This document shows, piece by piece, positions 1 to 12,049 of a DNA stretch of 64,000 bases. The notes under the pieces were generated by a model. That model saw nothing but the letters and a program-made list of their open reading frames with translations, made no database searches and was not told the DNA's origin. Both the position numbers and the translations under genes were made by a program. Each line of letters starts with the position of its first letter. Position 1 is the first letter of the stretch. The stretch lies in the NCBI GenBank assembly GCA_018907035.1, contig JACCIC010000121.1, positions 1,548,501 through 1,612,500 on the forward strand, given 5' to 3'. Origin of the DNA: Sycobia sp. Sy_11. Taxonomy: Eukaryota; Arthropoda; Insecta; Hymenoptera; Epichrysomallidae.

Positions 1-308
1 GAAAACTATCAAACCGATAAAAATAATTGTCAGTTTAGTTCATAATATTCAACATAAATACAATTTTATTTTTTATATATAAACATTAACTGAAAAGTTA
101 AGTTGGAGAAATTGAAGTTTATCGGTAGAACTCACTTGGGACATACTTAAAAAGTCATTTACCGAAGTCATCTAAGTCCAATTTACTGAACATTTTAGTT
201 CACGTACGACGTTTCGGACTCTTCCATTTGCTCCTAATAAACATTGTCGCACGGACGAACAGATATAGTTGACAACTTATCTTGCCAAAATGTATTGCTA
301 CTCCATAT

Positions 309-310
<2 letters not shown>

Positions 311-359
<49 letters not shown>
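311..359. repeat. (AT)n microsatellite
   Basis: This is an uninterrupted alternating A/T tract of about 49 bases. It lies just upstream of the first GC-rich island. Open frames across it encode only Ile-Tyr runs and are not genes. Confidence 0.97.
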
Positions 360-364
<5 letters not shown>

Positions 365-399
365 CGGAAACTTAAGCGTGTATATGTATACGTAGAGTT

Positions 400-525
400 C
401 GTGCAAAGTCAGGAACGAGAGAGAGCAAGAGAGAGAGAATTCGTAGCGGAAGGAGCCAACGAGCGGGCGTTGTCCCGTGGACTAGCGGGCCTAAATAAAC
501 GATGATACCGCCACCGCTCCCGCTG

Positions 526-571
<46 letters not shown>

Positions 572-900
572 CTCTTTCTTTTTGTCATTATCCGGCGACA
601 CCACCCGTACCCCCTCCCTGCTACTGGCGCAAGTCCAGGTTCCTCGAAGGGGTCTGTCTCACAGCTCCGCGACCGACGCCACGCCTCGCGGCCTCTCGGC
701 GCAAATGGACTTTTCCTCCTGGTCAAATATCGACTTCATCGGCCATCGAATTAACGCACGCCTCCCTGCCGCTTTTCGGGCTCCTCTATATACGTATGGA
801 CGGGAAACGGCTCGATCGCTCTGCGCCTGCCCACGCGAGCTCGGAGCGGTCCATCCGCTATCAACCTCCTCTCTGTCGAACAGAGGCTGTTCTATAGAAA
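400..900. other. GC-rich, CpG-rich island with CT tract
   Basis: This segment is visibly richer in G, C and CpG than its AT-rich surroundings, and it contains a (CT)n tract at 525-566. Several frames are open on both strands at once (for example 502-897 plus and 409-726 minus). That argues for base composition rather than coding. A promoter, enhancer or 5' UTR role is possible, but no specific element is recognisable. Confidence 0.5.
525..566. repeat. (CT)n microsatellite
   Basis: This is a pyrimidine tract of repeated CT with one TTT interruption, inside the first GC-rich island. On the minus strand it is a GAGA-type tract. Confidence 0.95.
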
Positions 901-1419
901 TACTATACGCCTGACTTAGTCTATCATTTTCTAATATATATGTTATATATATTCTATATATACTAATAAATAAATAAATATATGTATATTTATTTGTATA
1001 AATAAAGATATACCTCGCTGCAAATGCGGTTGATAGTTTCAGGGGCATGCGATCGAGCATGAAGGCACACCACGCGCGCACGCACGCGCACAAAGAACAA
1101 AATACACGTAACAGGTTTAGTACCGGCAGTGCAATATTGCGATAATCTCACCATATGGTTACTCTCCATCTCTCTCACTCTCCTTTCCGTTTCTTCTCTC
1201 CTCTTTTCCGAGAGCTTCTTATTTCAGTTCATAATCGCCTGGTACGCGATCGTGCTCCGTTCCCCTCTCGGGATAGCGGCTGACGCTCCTTCCTGGCGGC
1301 TTAGCCGTCTGTCTTATTCTCTTGTGCTAATATCTTCCTTTTGCCGAGCTCTTCAATCTTCCGTACGCGCGCGTCTGCCTTTAAACCCAAACTTCTACGT
1401 ACTATTTGGGATTTTCTAA

Positions 1420-1870
1420 CGAAACACTGTTCGAGTTGTTGCAATTGGTTTTTTAATATTTTTGATTTTAATGATTATCTCTTCTGCTTGTATAATTAAA
1501 AGAATTATGGCCCATTTTATGTATCTCAGATATGATGAAATATACTTATCCGTGTGCTCTAGTAAAAAAAGAACGTGTAAATTGGAATACGCTTCGCGTT
1601 TCTTTGTATTAAACGCATACCGTTAAAACTTGATTCACTTTTAATTGATTGACAACTTAATTTAGAAGAGATACATGACCTACGTATGTCTAACGTAACT
1701 AAATGACTTGTTATAGACTTTGGTAATTAACTATATAATCTGATATACGGAAACGAACATTGCATGTGGTACATATTCGATTAATATCTATATTTGAAAC
1801 AATATAGAAATTTCAAGAGAAACATAAAACGTAAGACGTGAGCCGTAGTCACAATTGTGCTTGAACAAAG
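1420..1870. other. AT-rich non-coding stretch
   Basis: This is ordinary AT-rich sequence with short open frames only. I see no repeat, RNA gene or motif that I can name. Confidence 0.6.
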
Positions 1871-1877
1871 AAACTAG

Positions 1878-2142
1878 TTAAGATCTTTCAAATGGTTCGA
1901 TCTTCAATTGGTCCAAGTATTTCTCATACTCTGAGAAACGATCCAGTAAGGAAGAGAGTTGCCGAGGGTGTGACGTTCCTACAATTGGACTACTGTTTAA
2001 TGGACGCAATGGATTGCACCGAATATCTAGGATAGATTCTTCTCCAGGTATATTCCTAGAGGTTCTCTGGACAATAAGGAGGACCAAGAACTCTGGCGAT
2101 TCCTTTAAGTTCACCCTGCCAAATTTTGGAATGCCCTTCTCG
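1878..2142 (-). CDS. Unrecognised candidate coding fragment
   Basis: An 87-codon minus-strand frame ends in TAA at 1878-1880. The composition looks protein-like rather than simple, with a stretch reading EKGIPKFGRVNLKESPEF and a C-terminal DRFSEYEKYLDQLK. It begins right after a possible splice acceptor, TTTTAG, whose AG is at 2143-2144. A stop codon lies a few codons upstream in the same frame. No ATG opens it, so it would be an internal or terminal exon, or a transposon fragment. I do not recognise a family, and a chance open frame remains possible. Confidence 0.25.
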
Positions 2143-2243
2143 CTAAAATTTGCAGCATTAAAACTTTAAAGATGATGCAGCTTCTTGAACTCGATTAATC
2201 GTTCTAGTCTTATCTTACGATAATTAATTGTCCTTTGTACTTG

Positions 2244-2246
<3 letters not shown>

Positions 2247-2281
<35 letters not shown>
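2247..2281. repeat. (AT)n microsatellite
   Basis: This is an alternating A/T run of about 35 bases in AT-rich sequence. Confidence 0.95.
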
Positions 2282-2287
<6 letters not shown>

Positions 2288-2299
2288 AATATACATTTG

Positions 2300-3330
2300 T
2301 ATATTAATGTGCATATTTATAATGGATGAAACTGAACGGGTAAACTGATAGATAAACGAAAACAAAATCTCATTATACTCATTTTCTGCTTCTTCTTCTT
2401 CTTCTCGTTATTTCTGGCATTGCTGTACTGTTCCTAGAAATTTGTATTTATATTCTACATGGTTGTTATTATAATTTTTGTTGCAACAAAAAATAAGCCG
2501 TTTGAACGTTTCAGATGTTTCAAATGATCGATCTGTTCGAGCCATTCGATCGTACAAGCTGTTACATTTGATCGAACTATTCGCGCGGTATGTACATCGA
2601 ACATCCATATAAAATAATTAGGACTAGGAATTTTTTGATTTTGTAACATTGCTGACGGTTGAAACTGCTCGTTCAGCTTGAATAGTTTGAAGGTTAGAAA
2701 GCCTCGAGCAAGCGTTCGAGCTCTTCGTGTATAAAATATTTCACAGCGTTCGTTCTGAAATATTCGACTAATGGCTTGCTGTAATTTTTCTACAGTATTA
2801 TCTTATATTTGAAGGCTTAACGATATAACCTTTCTATTCTTTATTAGAACGAAAAATTAATCGTAGTGCTTGTTCAGTACGTTAACATTATCGCTGGTTT
2901 CATTTTATAAATTATATATTTTAATTGGCATTTCGTATTAACAATTGTCCTTGTATACATTTTTTCTACGTAAAGATCTTCTATTCTCTTTTTGCACTTC
3001 TTGATACAACCCACAAGCTGCATGCGTATGTATACATCAGTAGCGGGATTCCTCACTACAGCTACAGTAGCTCAATACAACCATTTTCTTTTCAAGAGCC
3101 ATAGCCGCGCGCGCGCAAAAGAGAAGAAAACACCCGTCTTTTTCCTCGTGCGCCCAATTTGGCGAGCGATGACAAGAAGATGTATCGTCTCCGCGTGCGT
3201 GCGGCTCACACACGCATTTTATTCGCACTTTTCGTCTCCGAGAGTGTTTGCGTATTTTCCTCCGCTGCGATAATTACGCGCCGGTATATTATTGATACAA
3301 ACACACGAGATAAATTTGTGAAAAAAACTA
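2300..3330. other. Non-coding stretch without recognised features
   Basis: This is AT-rich sequence with a short TTC repeat near 2390-2405 and a brief alternating CG run near 3107. Open frames here overlap each other on both strands and resemble nothing I know. Confidence 0.5.
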
Positions 3331-3349
3331 TTAAAGCGTCGCCTAACGA

Positions 3350-3416
3350 GATTCTCTCTCCTCCCCATCTCTCTCTTCCTCTCTCTCTCTCCCTCCCTCT
3401 TCCCTCTCATTCTCTG
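3350..3416. repeat. Imperfect CT-rich tract
   Basis: This is a pyrimidine-rich stretch of interrupted CT and CCT units, on the plus strand. Confidence 0.85.
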
Positions 3417-3934
3417 AGATACATACCATTTTTGTCCGCGTTTAAAAGGACTATGCACCAGTATTAATAAGTCCATTTATCTGATTAAATACTTATGATT
3501 ATAATAGTTAATACTGTTAACGTGCTGTTCAGTGCGATAAGATTTTCCGCGCACGCAATGCGAGAGCGATTGTAAATAGTGTGTGTAAGTTTTTAATAAT
3601 AACGAATGACACTAAATTCGAGCTGCGCGTATAGCGTTTTAAAAGATTTTTTTATGATTCTACGTGGTTGCTTAAATTGAAATATGACATTATATGTCAT
3701 ACCTTCTTTTGTCCATAGCTAGGTTCAATTACATAGTTGTAATCGTTACTTGTTGCAACTATAGTGCGATAATTTCTACATGTTGATTTACATTGGAGGA
3801 CCTTGACAATAATTTACACAAAATATATTTATTTTATATTTGTATCAACTCTTTAATTTTATATATATTGTTAACTGGTTCGATGATTGTCGAATATATT
3901 TTTGGCTTCAAGGTAAATAAGAGACTATCTACCC

Positions 3935-3970
3935 ATCTATATCTATCTATCTATATCTATCTATCCAACC
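3935..3970. repeat. Imperfect (TATC)n tetranucleotide repeat
   Basis: Repeated TATC units with small interruptions lie in AT-rich sequence. Confidence 0.85.
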
Positions 3971-4115
3971 TGTCTATCTATGTCGTTTTCTACAGCTCTA
4001 TCCTTCTACCGCTGTGACGAGCGCACGAGCACTACAGAAATCGAGAAAAGGTTATGAGGACGTGGAAGCCGAGAGCTCATCGGTAAATTATATGTATAGG
4101 AATATGTATATGTGC

Positions 4116-4118
<3 letters not shown>

Positions 4119-4169
<51 letters not shown>
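4119..4169. repeat. (TA)n followed by short (CA)n
   Basis: A TA tract of about 44 bases runs directly into a short CA run. It lies about 60 bases upstream of a GC-rich island. Confidence 0.95.
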
Positions 4170-4229
4170 CAACGGCCAGGAATCATTGTCTCGTTATCGC
4201 GTGTCCATATAAGCGAATACATACATACA

Positions 4230-4730
4230 TGTTGAACGCTTCACGAACACTCGCCAATGCGCGACATATAGACGGCTATAGGCTGTGAAGTATAGAGAGA
4301 AATAAGGATAAAATACGACGTCATGCGCGAGGGGACGGCAGGAGGTGGTTTATCCCTCGCGCAATAGGCCGGAAACTTATTCGACCCCCCGATGCGCGTC
4401 GAGGGCAATCGATTCGTACGTAACGTCCACCTGCCCGGGAGACGCGTCAGCGACGTGCGCTCGCACTCGCACTCGCGCGAAACACCCGCCAGAGACATCG
4501 AGCGCCATCGGCGAGCTACAGAGCGAGCGCCGTAAATTAAGCAACTATTAGCGAGTCTCGTAAATTAAACTGGGTTATAAAGGAGGAGGCCCGCGCGTAT
4601 CAGCTTTATCTATTAGCATAGTCATTTCGTCGATTACGAGACACTTGACTTTCGTTTACACTCGAGAGCGGAGCGTGCGCTGACTCTCCTCCTCTTTCTC
4701 AAGAGGCTCCGATGTGCGCTGTACTATACA
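4230..4730. other. GC-rich, CpG-rich island
   Basis: This is a CpG-dense stretch bounded on both sides by TA microsatellites. Open frames occur on both strands without recognisable protein. It contains a possible TATA/initiator pair at 4576-4605. Confidence 0.5.
4576..4605 (+). promoter_or_regulatory. Possible TATA box plus initiator
   Basis: TATAAAG at 4576-4582 is followed by TCAGCT, whose A at 4602 lies 26 bases downstream of the TATA start. It sits inside a CpG-rich island. The spacing is slightly short for the usual arthropod arrangement and the initiator differs from TCAKTY at one base. This is a weak candidate. Confidence 0.2.

Positions 4731-4736
<6 letters not shown>

Positions 4737-4815
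<79 letters not shown>
4737..4815. repeat. Compound (TA)n-(TG)n microsatellite
   Basis: About 53 bases of TA pass without a break into about 27 bases of TG. Confidence 0.97.
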
Positions 4816-4930
4816 ACGTCTCTTTCTCTATATTACATTATATACCTTCATCTCGCGTTCACCGGTCGATGCGCTTCGCTGATTTACAAATCGTCGCTCT
4901 CGGGTGCTCGTGCGCGCTTAAACTCGGTAG

Positions 4931-4955
4931 ATATATATATATATATATATATATA
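4931..4955. repeat. (AT)n microsatellite
   Basis: This is a 25-base alternating A/T run. Confidence 0.95.
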
Positions 4956-5169
4956 GAGTAGATAGAGAGAAGCTCAAATATTTTGTGGTATATATAATAG
5001 TCGCGGGAGACGTGTTTATGCTAATACTTTTCACGCGCTTATGCAAAAGTATTCCATATATATACACACACGCATGCTGCGAGATTGAACAACTTTTTTG
5101 GATCCTTCAGCTCGATCGGCGCGGGGTTCCAGCTGTCTTGCAAAACTTTAAACACATTTATAGATAAAA

Positions 5170-5378
5170 TTGTTCGATAAATGTATTTTCGATTTATATC
5201 ATACTGCATACAGACGGATTATACTTCCAAAGATGAGACGTTTATTGAAAAACAAAGAAAATAAAAGAATCGCGCAACAGCAAGGAATGTTATCCGAGAC
5301 AAAATAGTATAGTTATGAAAGTGAAATCGTACGTATACCATATATCTCGATTTATTCTATATTTTTTTATTTATTATT

Positions 5379-5414
<36 letters not shown>

Positions 5415-6190
5415 CACATTTTCAATATATTACGAAATAAATTTTGTTGCAAAAAAGTACATTTCCTATACTATTCAAAATTTTTAATTTTTAATTTTTA
5501 AAGGCTAAAGAATGAGAAATGGCTTGTTCAACCGTTAACCATAAACTCTCATCTGAGTCAACACTCTATATACACTCTGATAATTTCTAATATAGAGCAT
5601 ATAGGATTTTACTTTGATAGAGTATGCACATCTGGAATACAGCGATATTCTAAATAAAAGAATGATTTTGGGTGAATTTACTAGTAATTTTTTTGTAAGT
5701 TGCATAATATTATTAAGATTAACTACTTTTTGCCGACGAAATCTATCCAGAAAGGTCTAAAATTATTGCTTAAAAGATACTATTTCATATAGTAGAATTT
5801 CGCGCTTATAGTAAGTTCTAATATATGAAATATTAAACGTAGAATTAAAGTCGACCAATAAGCAAATCTGTCGTTTAAAACTTGAATTTACCGAAAAATA
5901 ATTCTGTTACCATAACTCAAAAGTTCAGTAGATCCTAATGCTTGGATAATTCAGAAACGTAATTTATGAATATGCCTGGTTGTCACTACTGTAAACTTAG
6001 GTAACCTAGAAAGAGATTTATTGAATAAGTTAGCTTTGGGCAAGTCTACGAATAAGAAATATAATTTATCCTTCGTTGATATATTGTTCAAATATAATTC
6101 AAAATGCAATGTATACATTCCATATCCGAATCAAACATCAGTGAGGACGAAATATTGTTCGTCATTGTCGATACGCGTTTAATAAATGTG
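5170..6190. other. AT-rich non-coding stretch with TTG repeat
   Basis: AT-rich sequence holds a (TTG)n trinucleotide tract at 5380-5414. It also holds one copy of a short motif, at 5777-5800, that recurs near 7882 and 8001. No coding signal was recognised. Confidence 0.5.
5380..5414. repeat. (TTG)n trinucleotide repeat
   Basis: About eleven consecutive TTG units follow a short TTA run. Confidence 0.95.
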
Positions 6191-6201
6191 CCACCACTAT
6201 A

Positions 6202-6290
6202 GTAGCTAGTGGCCTATGCAGAGAGTCCCCTTTATGCGGAAACGGGCATTTCGTCCAAGTTTACCAATGCGGACTTCACAGCCATAAAAA
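6202..6290 (+). other. Weak candidate coding segment
   Basis: A plus-strand frame with balanced codon use reads AYAESPLYAETGISSKFTN and stays open for some 55 codons, to a stop near 6360. The start would be after a TAG at a possible acceptor. No good donor follows. No family was recognised, and chance is a real possibility. Confidence 0.15.
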
Positions 6291-6929
6291 AAAACTTTAT
6301 TTTGACTCTTGTATGGTTCGAATATCGACCGTTCAACTTAGATTTTGATTTGTATTAGTAAGTTTATACGTGTACTTTTATACGATATATATCTACACAT
6401 AAGGATAAAACTAATTTATTGACAAACTGAATTCTTTTGATTTTATCATCAGCTAACAAATGAGAAAGATATGCATCGGTGATGTACAAATCTATCCCCT
6501 TAAAATAAAACTTATCCTCTACTACCGGAAAAATGATGGACTATTCCCCAATTAATTCGACATTCCCTCTTACCGATAAGACGTTCAAATAAATTACGAT
6601 CTCGTTTATTTCCCAATGCAATTTTCTCGATACAAATAAGAAATGAAACATATCAGGAGGGAATTTCTTAATTTATAATGCTCAGTTATTCCACGTCTTT
6701 AGGTCTGCGCGTTTATTTTTCTGAGCAGTCACGGGAAATGTACCAAAAAGTGGGATTGCAGAAATGCCACGCACGTTGTTCCGTGTAGCATGCGTATCGA
6801 ATGACCATTTCATAGATTATGTATAGGCATTCGATCGTGCATACACGAGCCAGAAATCATAAACTTGGGCGGTCAAAAAGATAGAGAGTAGACGAACAAG
6901 AAGTCATTATCATAATCTATCGGTCATTT

Positions 6930-7740
6930 TCTCTCTCTGGATGCTCCGCGCCGACGTCTATATACTGCATATCGACGCGCCACGACTCTTCTTCCCTTGC
7001 CCGTGCGTGCGTGCCTGCGTTCTATACGCCACCCAGCCGCACGATTCGCTGCCCACACGCACGCGCGCGAGGGAGCCTTTTCCCTAGCGAATTCCCCTCC
7101 CGAGCTCGCTGGAAGTAGATGGAGGGGAAGAGGGGAATCCCCGAAATCCTACTTTGGGGCAACGGCGGCAGCAGCAGCAGCAGCACCAGCAACGCACTTT
7201 CTGGCGCTTCCACGCCAACTCCGAAGAAAACGAACCTCTCCGATGACTTCTTCCTCTCTCCCTCCCTCTCACCCCCTCACTCTTTCCCTCGGTATACTTG
7301 GGTTTCTTTTTTCGAGTCAGCTAGTACACGCATTGGGATAACCGATCGGCAGCCCCTCGATTACTCCCCCCCCCCTCTTATTCTCTTCCCGCAACCTCTC
7401 CAACCCCGAACATAATTATCAGAGCGCGCGCGTGTGTGCGTATTTTTTTCTTCCTCTGAAGAGGCCAGCTTCGAAGATGGGACGGGGCATTAGTTAAAGA
7501 GCTATTCAGTTACGAAATTTTGGTGGTGGCCAATGGTCTTTTTTTCTCTCTCCCGGGCTATTTTGGAGGAGCGAGCCGACCTGTTCCGGGGAGGGATATC
7601 AAATAGACTTCCTGGGAAGAAGTTGCGGGGCGAGAAATAATGGTTTTTTCTCTCGACGCGATGTCCCGTCGTCACCTGTCGACGACGGATTTCTGCCCAC
7701 GAACCATAGGGATTGAGGGGGGGGGGGATCCCATGAATTT
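6930..7740. other. GC-rich island with CAG-type repeats
   Basis: This is a long GC- and CpG-rich block containing a (GCA)n-like run near 7165-7192, C-rich tracts near 7366-7375 and a G run near 7717-7727. Overlapping frames are open in several phases, and none looks like a known protein. Confidence 0.5.
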
Positions 7741-7759
7741 TTTGCCATCCTCTCGAAGC

Positions 7760-9360
7760 CACAAATACGGCATTATATTATGTACACATTGGAAGCAATG
7801 TAATATGAGGATTTACTAATTTACTTGAATTTAGGGACAGAATGTGTTTATCAAAAAAAGTTCAATTATAATTTACAACGAATACTATTTTATATAGTAG
7901 AATTCGCTATGTTCTGGGAATTTTACTAGAGAAAATAGTATGTTTTTCAAAAAACCATTAATAGTTTTTTTTTAATCAGTCGAGTCTGTCCTCAAACTGG
8001 CATATGAAATAGTAAATATTTCATATGATTTTCTGTCGGTTTACTTAATATAGTTTTTTGTTAAATTATATTTTACCGGCCGCTGTTCTATTCACGTACG
8101 CTACAAATGAAACATAATAGTGGGACTAATCTCCGCGCTCTTGCGAAAACTTTTTCATCAAACATTCTTTGGTATTCAGCAATTTTATTTTATATCTCTA
8201 CAACCTCGAATGTTCCTGATTGTTTTTCAAGTTTCCGTTATAAGTAATATTTAATTATGAATTATCGTCGGCAAAACAAATTGACGCGTGTTTATTGTAT
8301 AGATTAATCCGAGAAATTCATCTCCGATCAAATAAAAGTTCAACACCTGTATACAGACTTTGCAATATCTATATTTTATCTTCGACAAAGTACTCATACT
8401 TTTTATATTACCACTGCAATAGAGAGCTTCGCTTTCGCAATCCTCACCTGGAATCAAACTCGTGTAATTTTCAAGATTGTTCAGTATGCAACGTTTATAT
8501 ATAACCGCATACATAAATCATTTACGAATGCAAGAGAGGTCGTGTAATAATTAAGATTTCGACAGAGTTATTTGTCGTCTGAGCGTAACAAAGAACTACC
8601 GCGTCACATATACGCATGCTTAAATCATTTACTTGGGTGTAAAGTGTTGTGACAACTTTGGCAACGACGGCAATTTTAGAATTGGGTATTCTATGGCAGT
8701 TGTTCGACTATTCGCGATATCGACGAAAATTTATTTGTTATTTTTTTAAGCACTGGTGCATCATTTCGGTCAAAGAAATTATTATAATTTTATATCAGCA
8801 GATATACCATTTTTTTTATTCATCGCTTAGTGAATTTGATTATTGCAATAAAATTCTTACGTGGATGTTTATAAATAAGCAATCCGTAAATTATACTGAC
8901 TTGTGAGGATTAAACTTGTGTATTGCGTTCATGTATGAAGAAAAAGTGAAAAAGAAAAAAGAGAGTAAATGTAAGAAAATAAAGAGGCGGTAAAAAGAAT
9001 ATTCCATCTTTCGCGGAGTTCTAAGAAGATTTTCTATATAGAACACAGCGGCCAGGACAACGAACTTCTCGAACAACTCTTTATTAAGCTACATTAATGT
9101 TCGAAAAATTATATTTCCCTATTCTTATTATTATTCATGCTGTTGTTTGTTATTATGGTTGTCATTTTGAGGTTAAAAATTCACCAAATAAACTTAACTA
9201 AAAAATAAAAAATTATATACACCAGTTGAACCCAATTACAAGAAATAACTATCAGGAATAATTCTCATTATTGCATTTTCCGGTAAATTTTTTTATTCTA
9301 ACAATTGAGTTATCACCAATTACTCACATTTCTTACGTCAAAAACTAATCACTCGACGAT
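7760..9360. other. AT-rich non-coding stretch
   Basis: AT-rich sequence contains a short motif copy at 7882-7904 and a perfect inverted repeat at 8001-8027. The open frames at 8251-8514, 8649-8906 and 8891-9076 show no recognisable protein. Confidence 0.5.
8001..8027. repeat. Perfect 11-bp inverted repeat
   Basis: The arms CATATGAAATA and TATTTCATATG are exact reverse complements around a 5-base spacer. Part of the arm matches a motif at 5777-5800. Confidence 0.85.
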
Positions 9361-9361
9361 A

Positions 9362-9493
9362 TTAAAGACATCTGAAATTAGAATGAAACTTGAAAAACTG
9401 CCGATCTGCCTGCGATAATCGTTCATTATTACGTGCAATATGTTTTGTCAATCCTCCGTCGTTGTTATCGTCCTCACACTTACAAGGCTTCAT
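9362..9493 (-). CDS. Unrecognised small ORF, possible first coding exon
   Basis: A minus-strand ATG at 9491-9493 opens 43 codons ending in TAA. The start reads MKPCKCEDDNNDGGLTKH and the end ADRQFFKFHSNFRCL. The codons are varied and not repeat-derived. A sequence matching the donor consensus GTAAGT occurs ten bases into the frame (CCTT then GTAAGTGTG). An alternative reading is therefore a short exon ending there, preceded by a possible acceptor (GATTGTCAG). I recognise no family. Confidence 0.2.
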   Translation of the reverse strand: MKPCKCEDDNNDGGLTKHIARNNERLSQADRQFFKFHSNFRCL

Positions 9494-9499
9494 TATGAA

Positions 9500-11440
9500 C
9501 GGGGCTGCAGTTTTAACGGCTGACAATCTACGCAAAATTGCGCTATTATACTTACGGATATAAACTTATCGAGATACTCGGTTTAAAGTTTCAAAACTTT
9601 GATAAAGTCGCTTCTTTAATTCGGAGCAATTGTTTTTTAAAAAAAAGAAAAAAACACACTACAAATGCAATTCCTCGCATTAATATTTAAGAAGGAGAAT
9701 TTCGTATAAAATTTATGTATCAAAACAATTGTTTTATTTAAATTTATTGCCCCTTATTCTCGGTACTTATAATAGAAAATATATTGTCGAAGCGGTGTCC
9801 TCGTTAAACTAGCGTATTTTTATTTTTTGACGAACTACGATGTCTTGAATATAAATTCAATATTTATACGTCTTTGCATTCTCATGATCTTTTTTAATAT
9901 TTCTTTTCTAGGGCTATAAAAACGCAATTTTCAGTTTACCTCGGTTAATTTTCAAGAAGGTTTTAAGATCAAGAACATTATGAAAATGTTATTATTAATG
10001 ATTTCATGGTTTTACAAGGTTCGTGGAATTCTCCAATTATAAAGACCTTCAAATAATTGTCGAAAAGTATTTTAAAAGCAATATAATAATTCCTCTATCT
10101 AAGTGATCTTATAATGCATTTATTACTATAAAAAAATTTATGAATTGCTTCGATACGTAATTAAATTAGTAGATATTAAGACCATTTAATCTACTATTAG
10201 TATAAAAAAATATAATGATAATATAAAAAAATTTATTTATTATACAACTAAGGCTCATAATCAAAATAATCGTAAAACCCGTAAACCTTACCCTAGCCCT
10301 CGAAAACCTCTGTAATTTTCCTACTTAAATTATTTAATCGATAACTCTAAAATCAATAAATCCAATTTTCACCGTTTCCATCCAATTATCATTATTTTGA
10401 AGTCCCGCGCAATGCCTGATATTCTTCCACACGTCCATTATTACTGTACAGGAGTACTAATTTAAAAGGGAAATCAATTAGTTTAGAACATTAGTTTAAC
10501 GCCAAAAGTTTTATTAAAGAACGAAATACAAAATAAACATTGAAAAAAGTCCCGTTACAACCGATGAACTAATTAATCAGATTCGATAAAAATCCATTGA
10601 ACAATAATAAAATAGAAATCTGTTCATAAGCTATTTTCATACATCAATAATAAAATGGTTGTTTTGGAATATGATTAAGAAGTTCCGACCATTTTACTCC
10701 CCAAGTTTCGACCTTTCAAAATTCAGAGGATTGGAAAACTTTAGCTTGTGCTCATCGTTCGATTTATGTCTAAACACATATATTACTTCATTAAGTATAA
10801 TTGCTTTTTCATTTCTCTCGTAATAAATTACTATACGCACACAGTCGACAGAAGCTGTTCGATGTATTTTACAATGTCTAAAAAAGCAAATAGATTTAAG
10901 TATTAATATCAGAACCAATTTTCTGTCAAATGGAATTATTATTATTGTAAAATGTATTAAAATTCGAAGAAAGCAATAAATTTAATTTATAAGTGACATT
11001 ATTCGCTCTACATTTAATTTAAAAAAAAAAATTACTACGTTAATAGCACAGTAATTTAGGATTGGCAGGCATAAATAAGAAACATCGGCACGGGAATTAT
11101 AAGTACCATTACAAGCGAGCTTTACTGCGTTTTCTAATTTTATGTTTTAGTCACAGTCAGCATAACAAACTCTTTGTATGTATGCCTACAACTGTCAAAT
11201 ATATTATATGCAACGGTAATAATCTTATTATATTTATTACAATAGCTTACGCAATTTCCAATGTTCACATACGTTTTATCCATTGTATTAAAAAATAAAA
11301 AAAAAATTTTGAAGAAAAATGATAATGTATTATGAAAATTTTTACCCTTAATTTTACCGGTATATTTGAGTAAATTCTGCTACTCACCTGAAACAAAAAG
11401 AAAGAAATTTATGAAATTTATTATAGACTAATTGGAAAAC
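9500..11440. other. AT-rich non-coding stretch
   Basis: This is uniformly AT-rich sequence with homopolymer runs. The short open frames at 10694-10918 (minus) and 11062-11298 (plus) resemble nothing known. No RNA gene or repeat family was recognised. Confidence 0.5.

Positions 11441-11444
<4 letters not shown>

Positions 11445-11491
<47 letters not shown>
11445..11491. repeat. (TA)n microsatellite
   Basis: This is an alternating T/A tract of about 47 bases. Confidence 0.97.
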
Positions 11492-11494
<3 letters not shown>

Positions 11495-11634
11495 GTATTC
11501 TTTATTAAATGAAAAGCTTCAATAAAAAATAGACTAGCCTCTGAGAATAACAAAATTTAAACGTAGTATGATTATTATACATGTAGTTGGAAACTACGTC
11601 TTATAATTTCTTGTTTAAAATATGAAAATAAAAG

Positions 11635-11690
11635 TTCTCTCTCTCTCTCTCCCTCTCTCCCCCTCTCTCTTGCTCTCTTTCTCTTTGACA
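11635..11690. repeat. Imperfect (CT)n microsatellite
   Basis: A CT tract with CCC and TTG interruptions is followed by a moderately GC-rich segment up to about 11950. That segment has no recognised gene. Confidence 0.93.
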
Positions 11691-12049
11691 AACACGCCAA
11701 CGTGCTAGTGCACGGGCGCATCAGTCACCATACAATCTACATCTGGGTAGAAAAGCGCTATTTCGGTATGAGCTAAGCGAGAAGAGTCCAAGGGGGACGA
11801 TGACGCGCGCACTCCAATCGCGAAAAGAGCGCCGGAGCGGCTTGCATATCGAGACAAGATCTCCATGAGCTCGCTGATGAATAGGGGCGGAAATTGACCT
11901 CGCCGAAAATTCGCGGTGACTCCCTGCGTGGCATACGTATACAGTATAACATATATACATATATAGCGCCAACGATTGATAAGTATACGGAAAAAACAAT
12001 GCAAAAAATAAGCGAAAGGAAACGTTTTTAAATCATTCTTCACAGTCGT

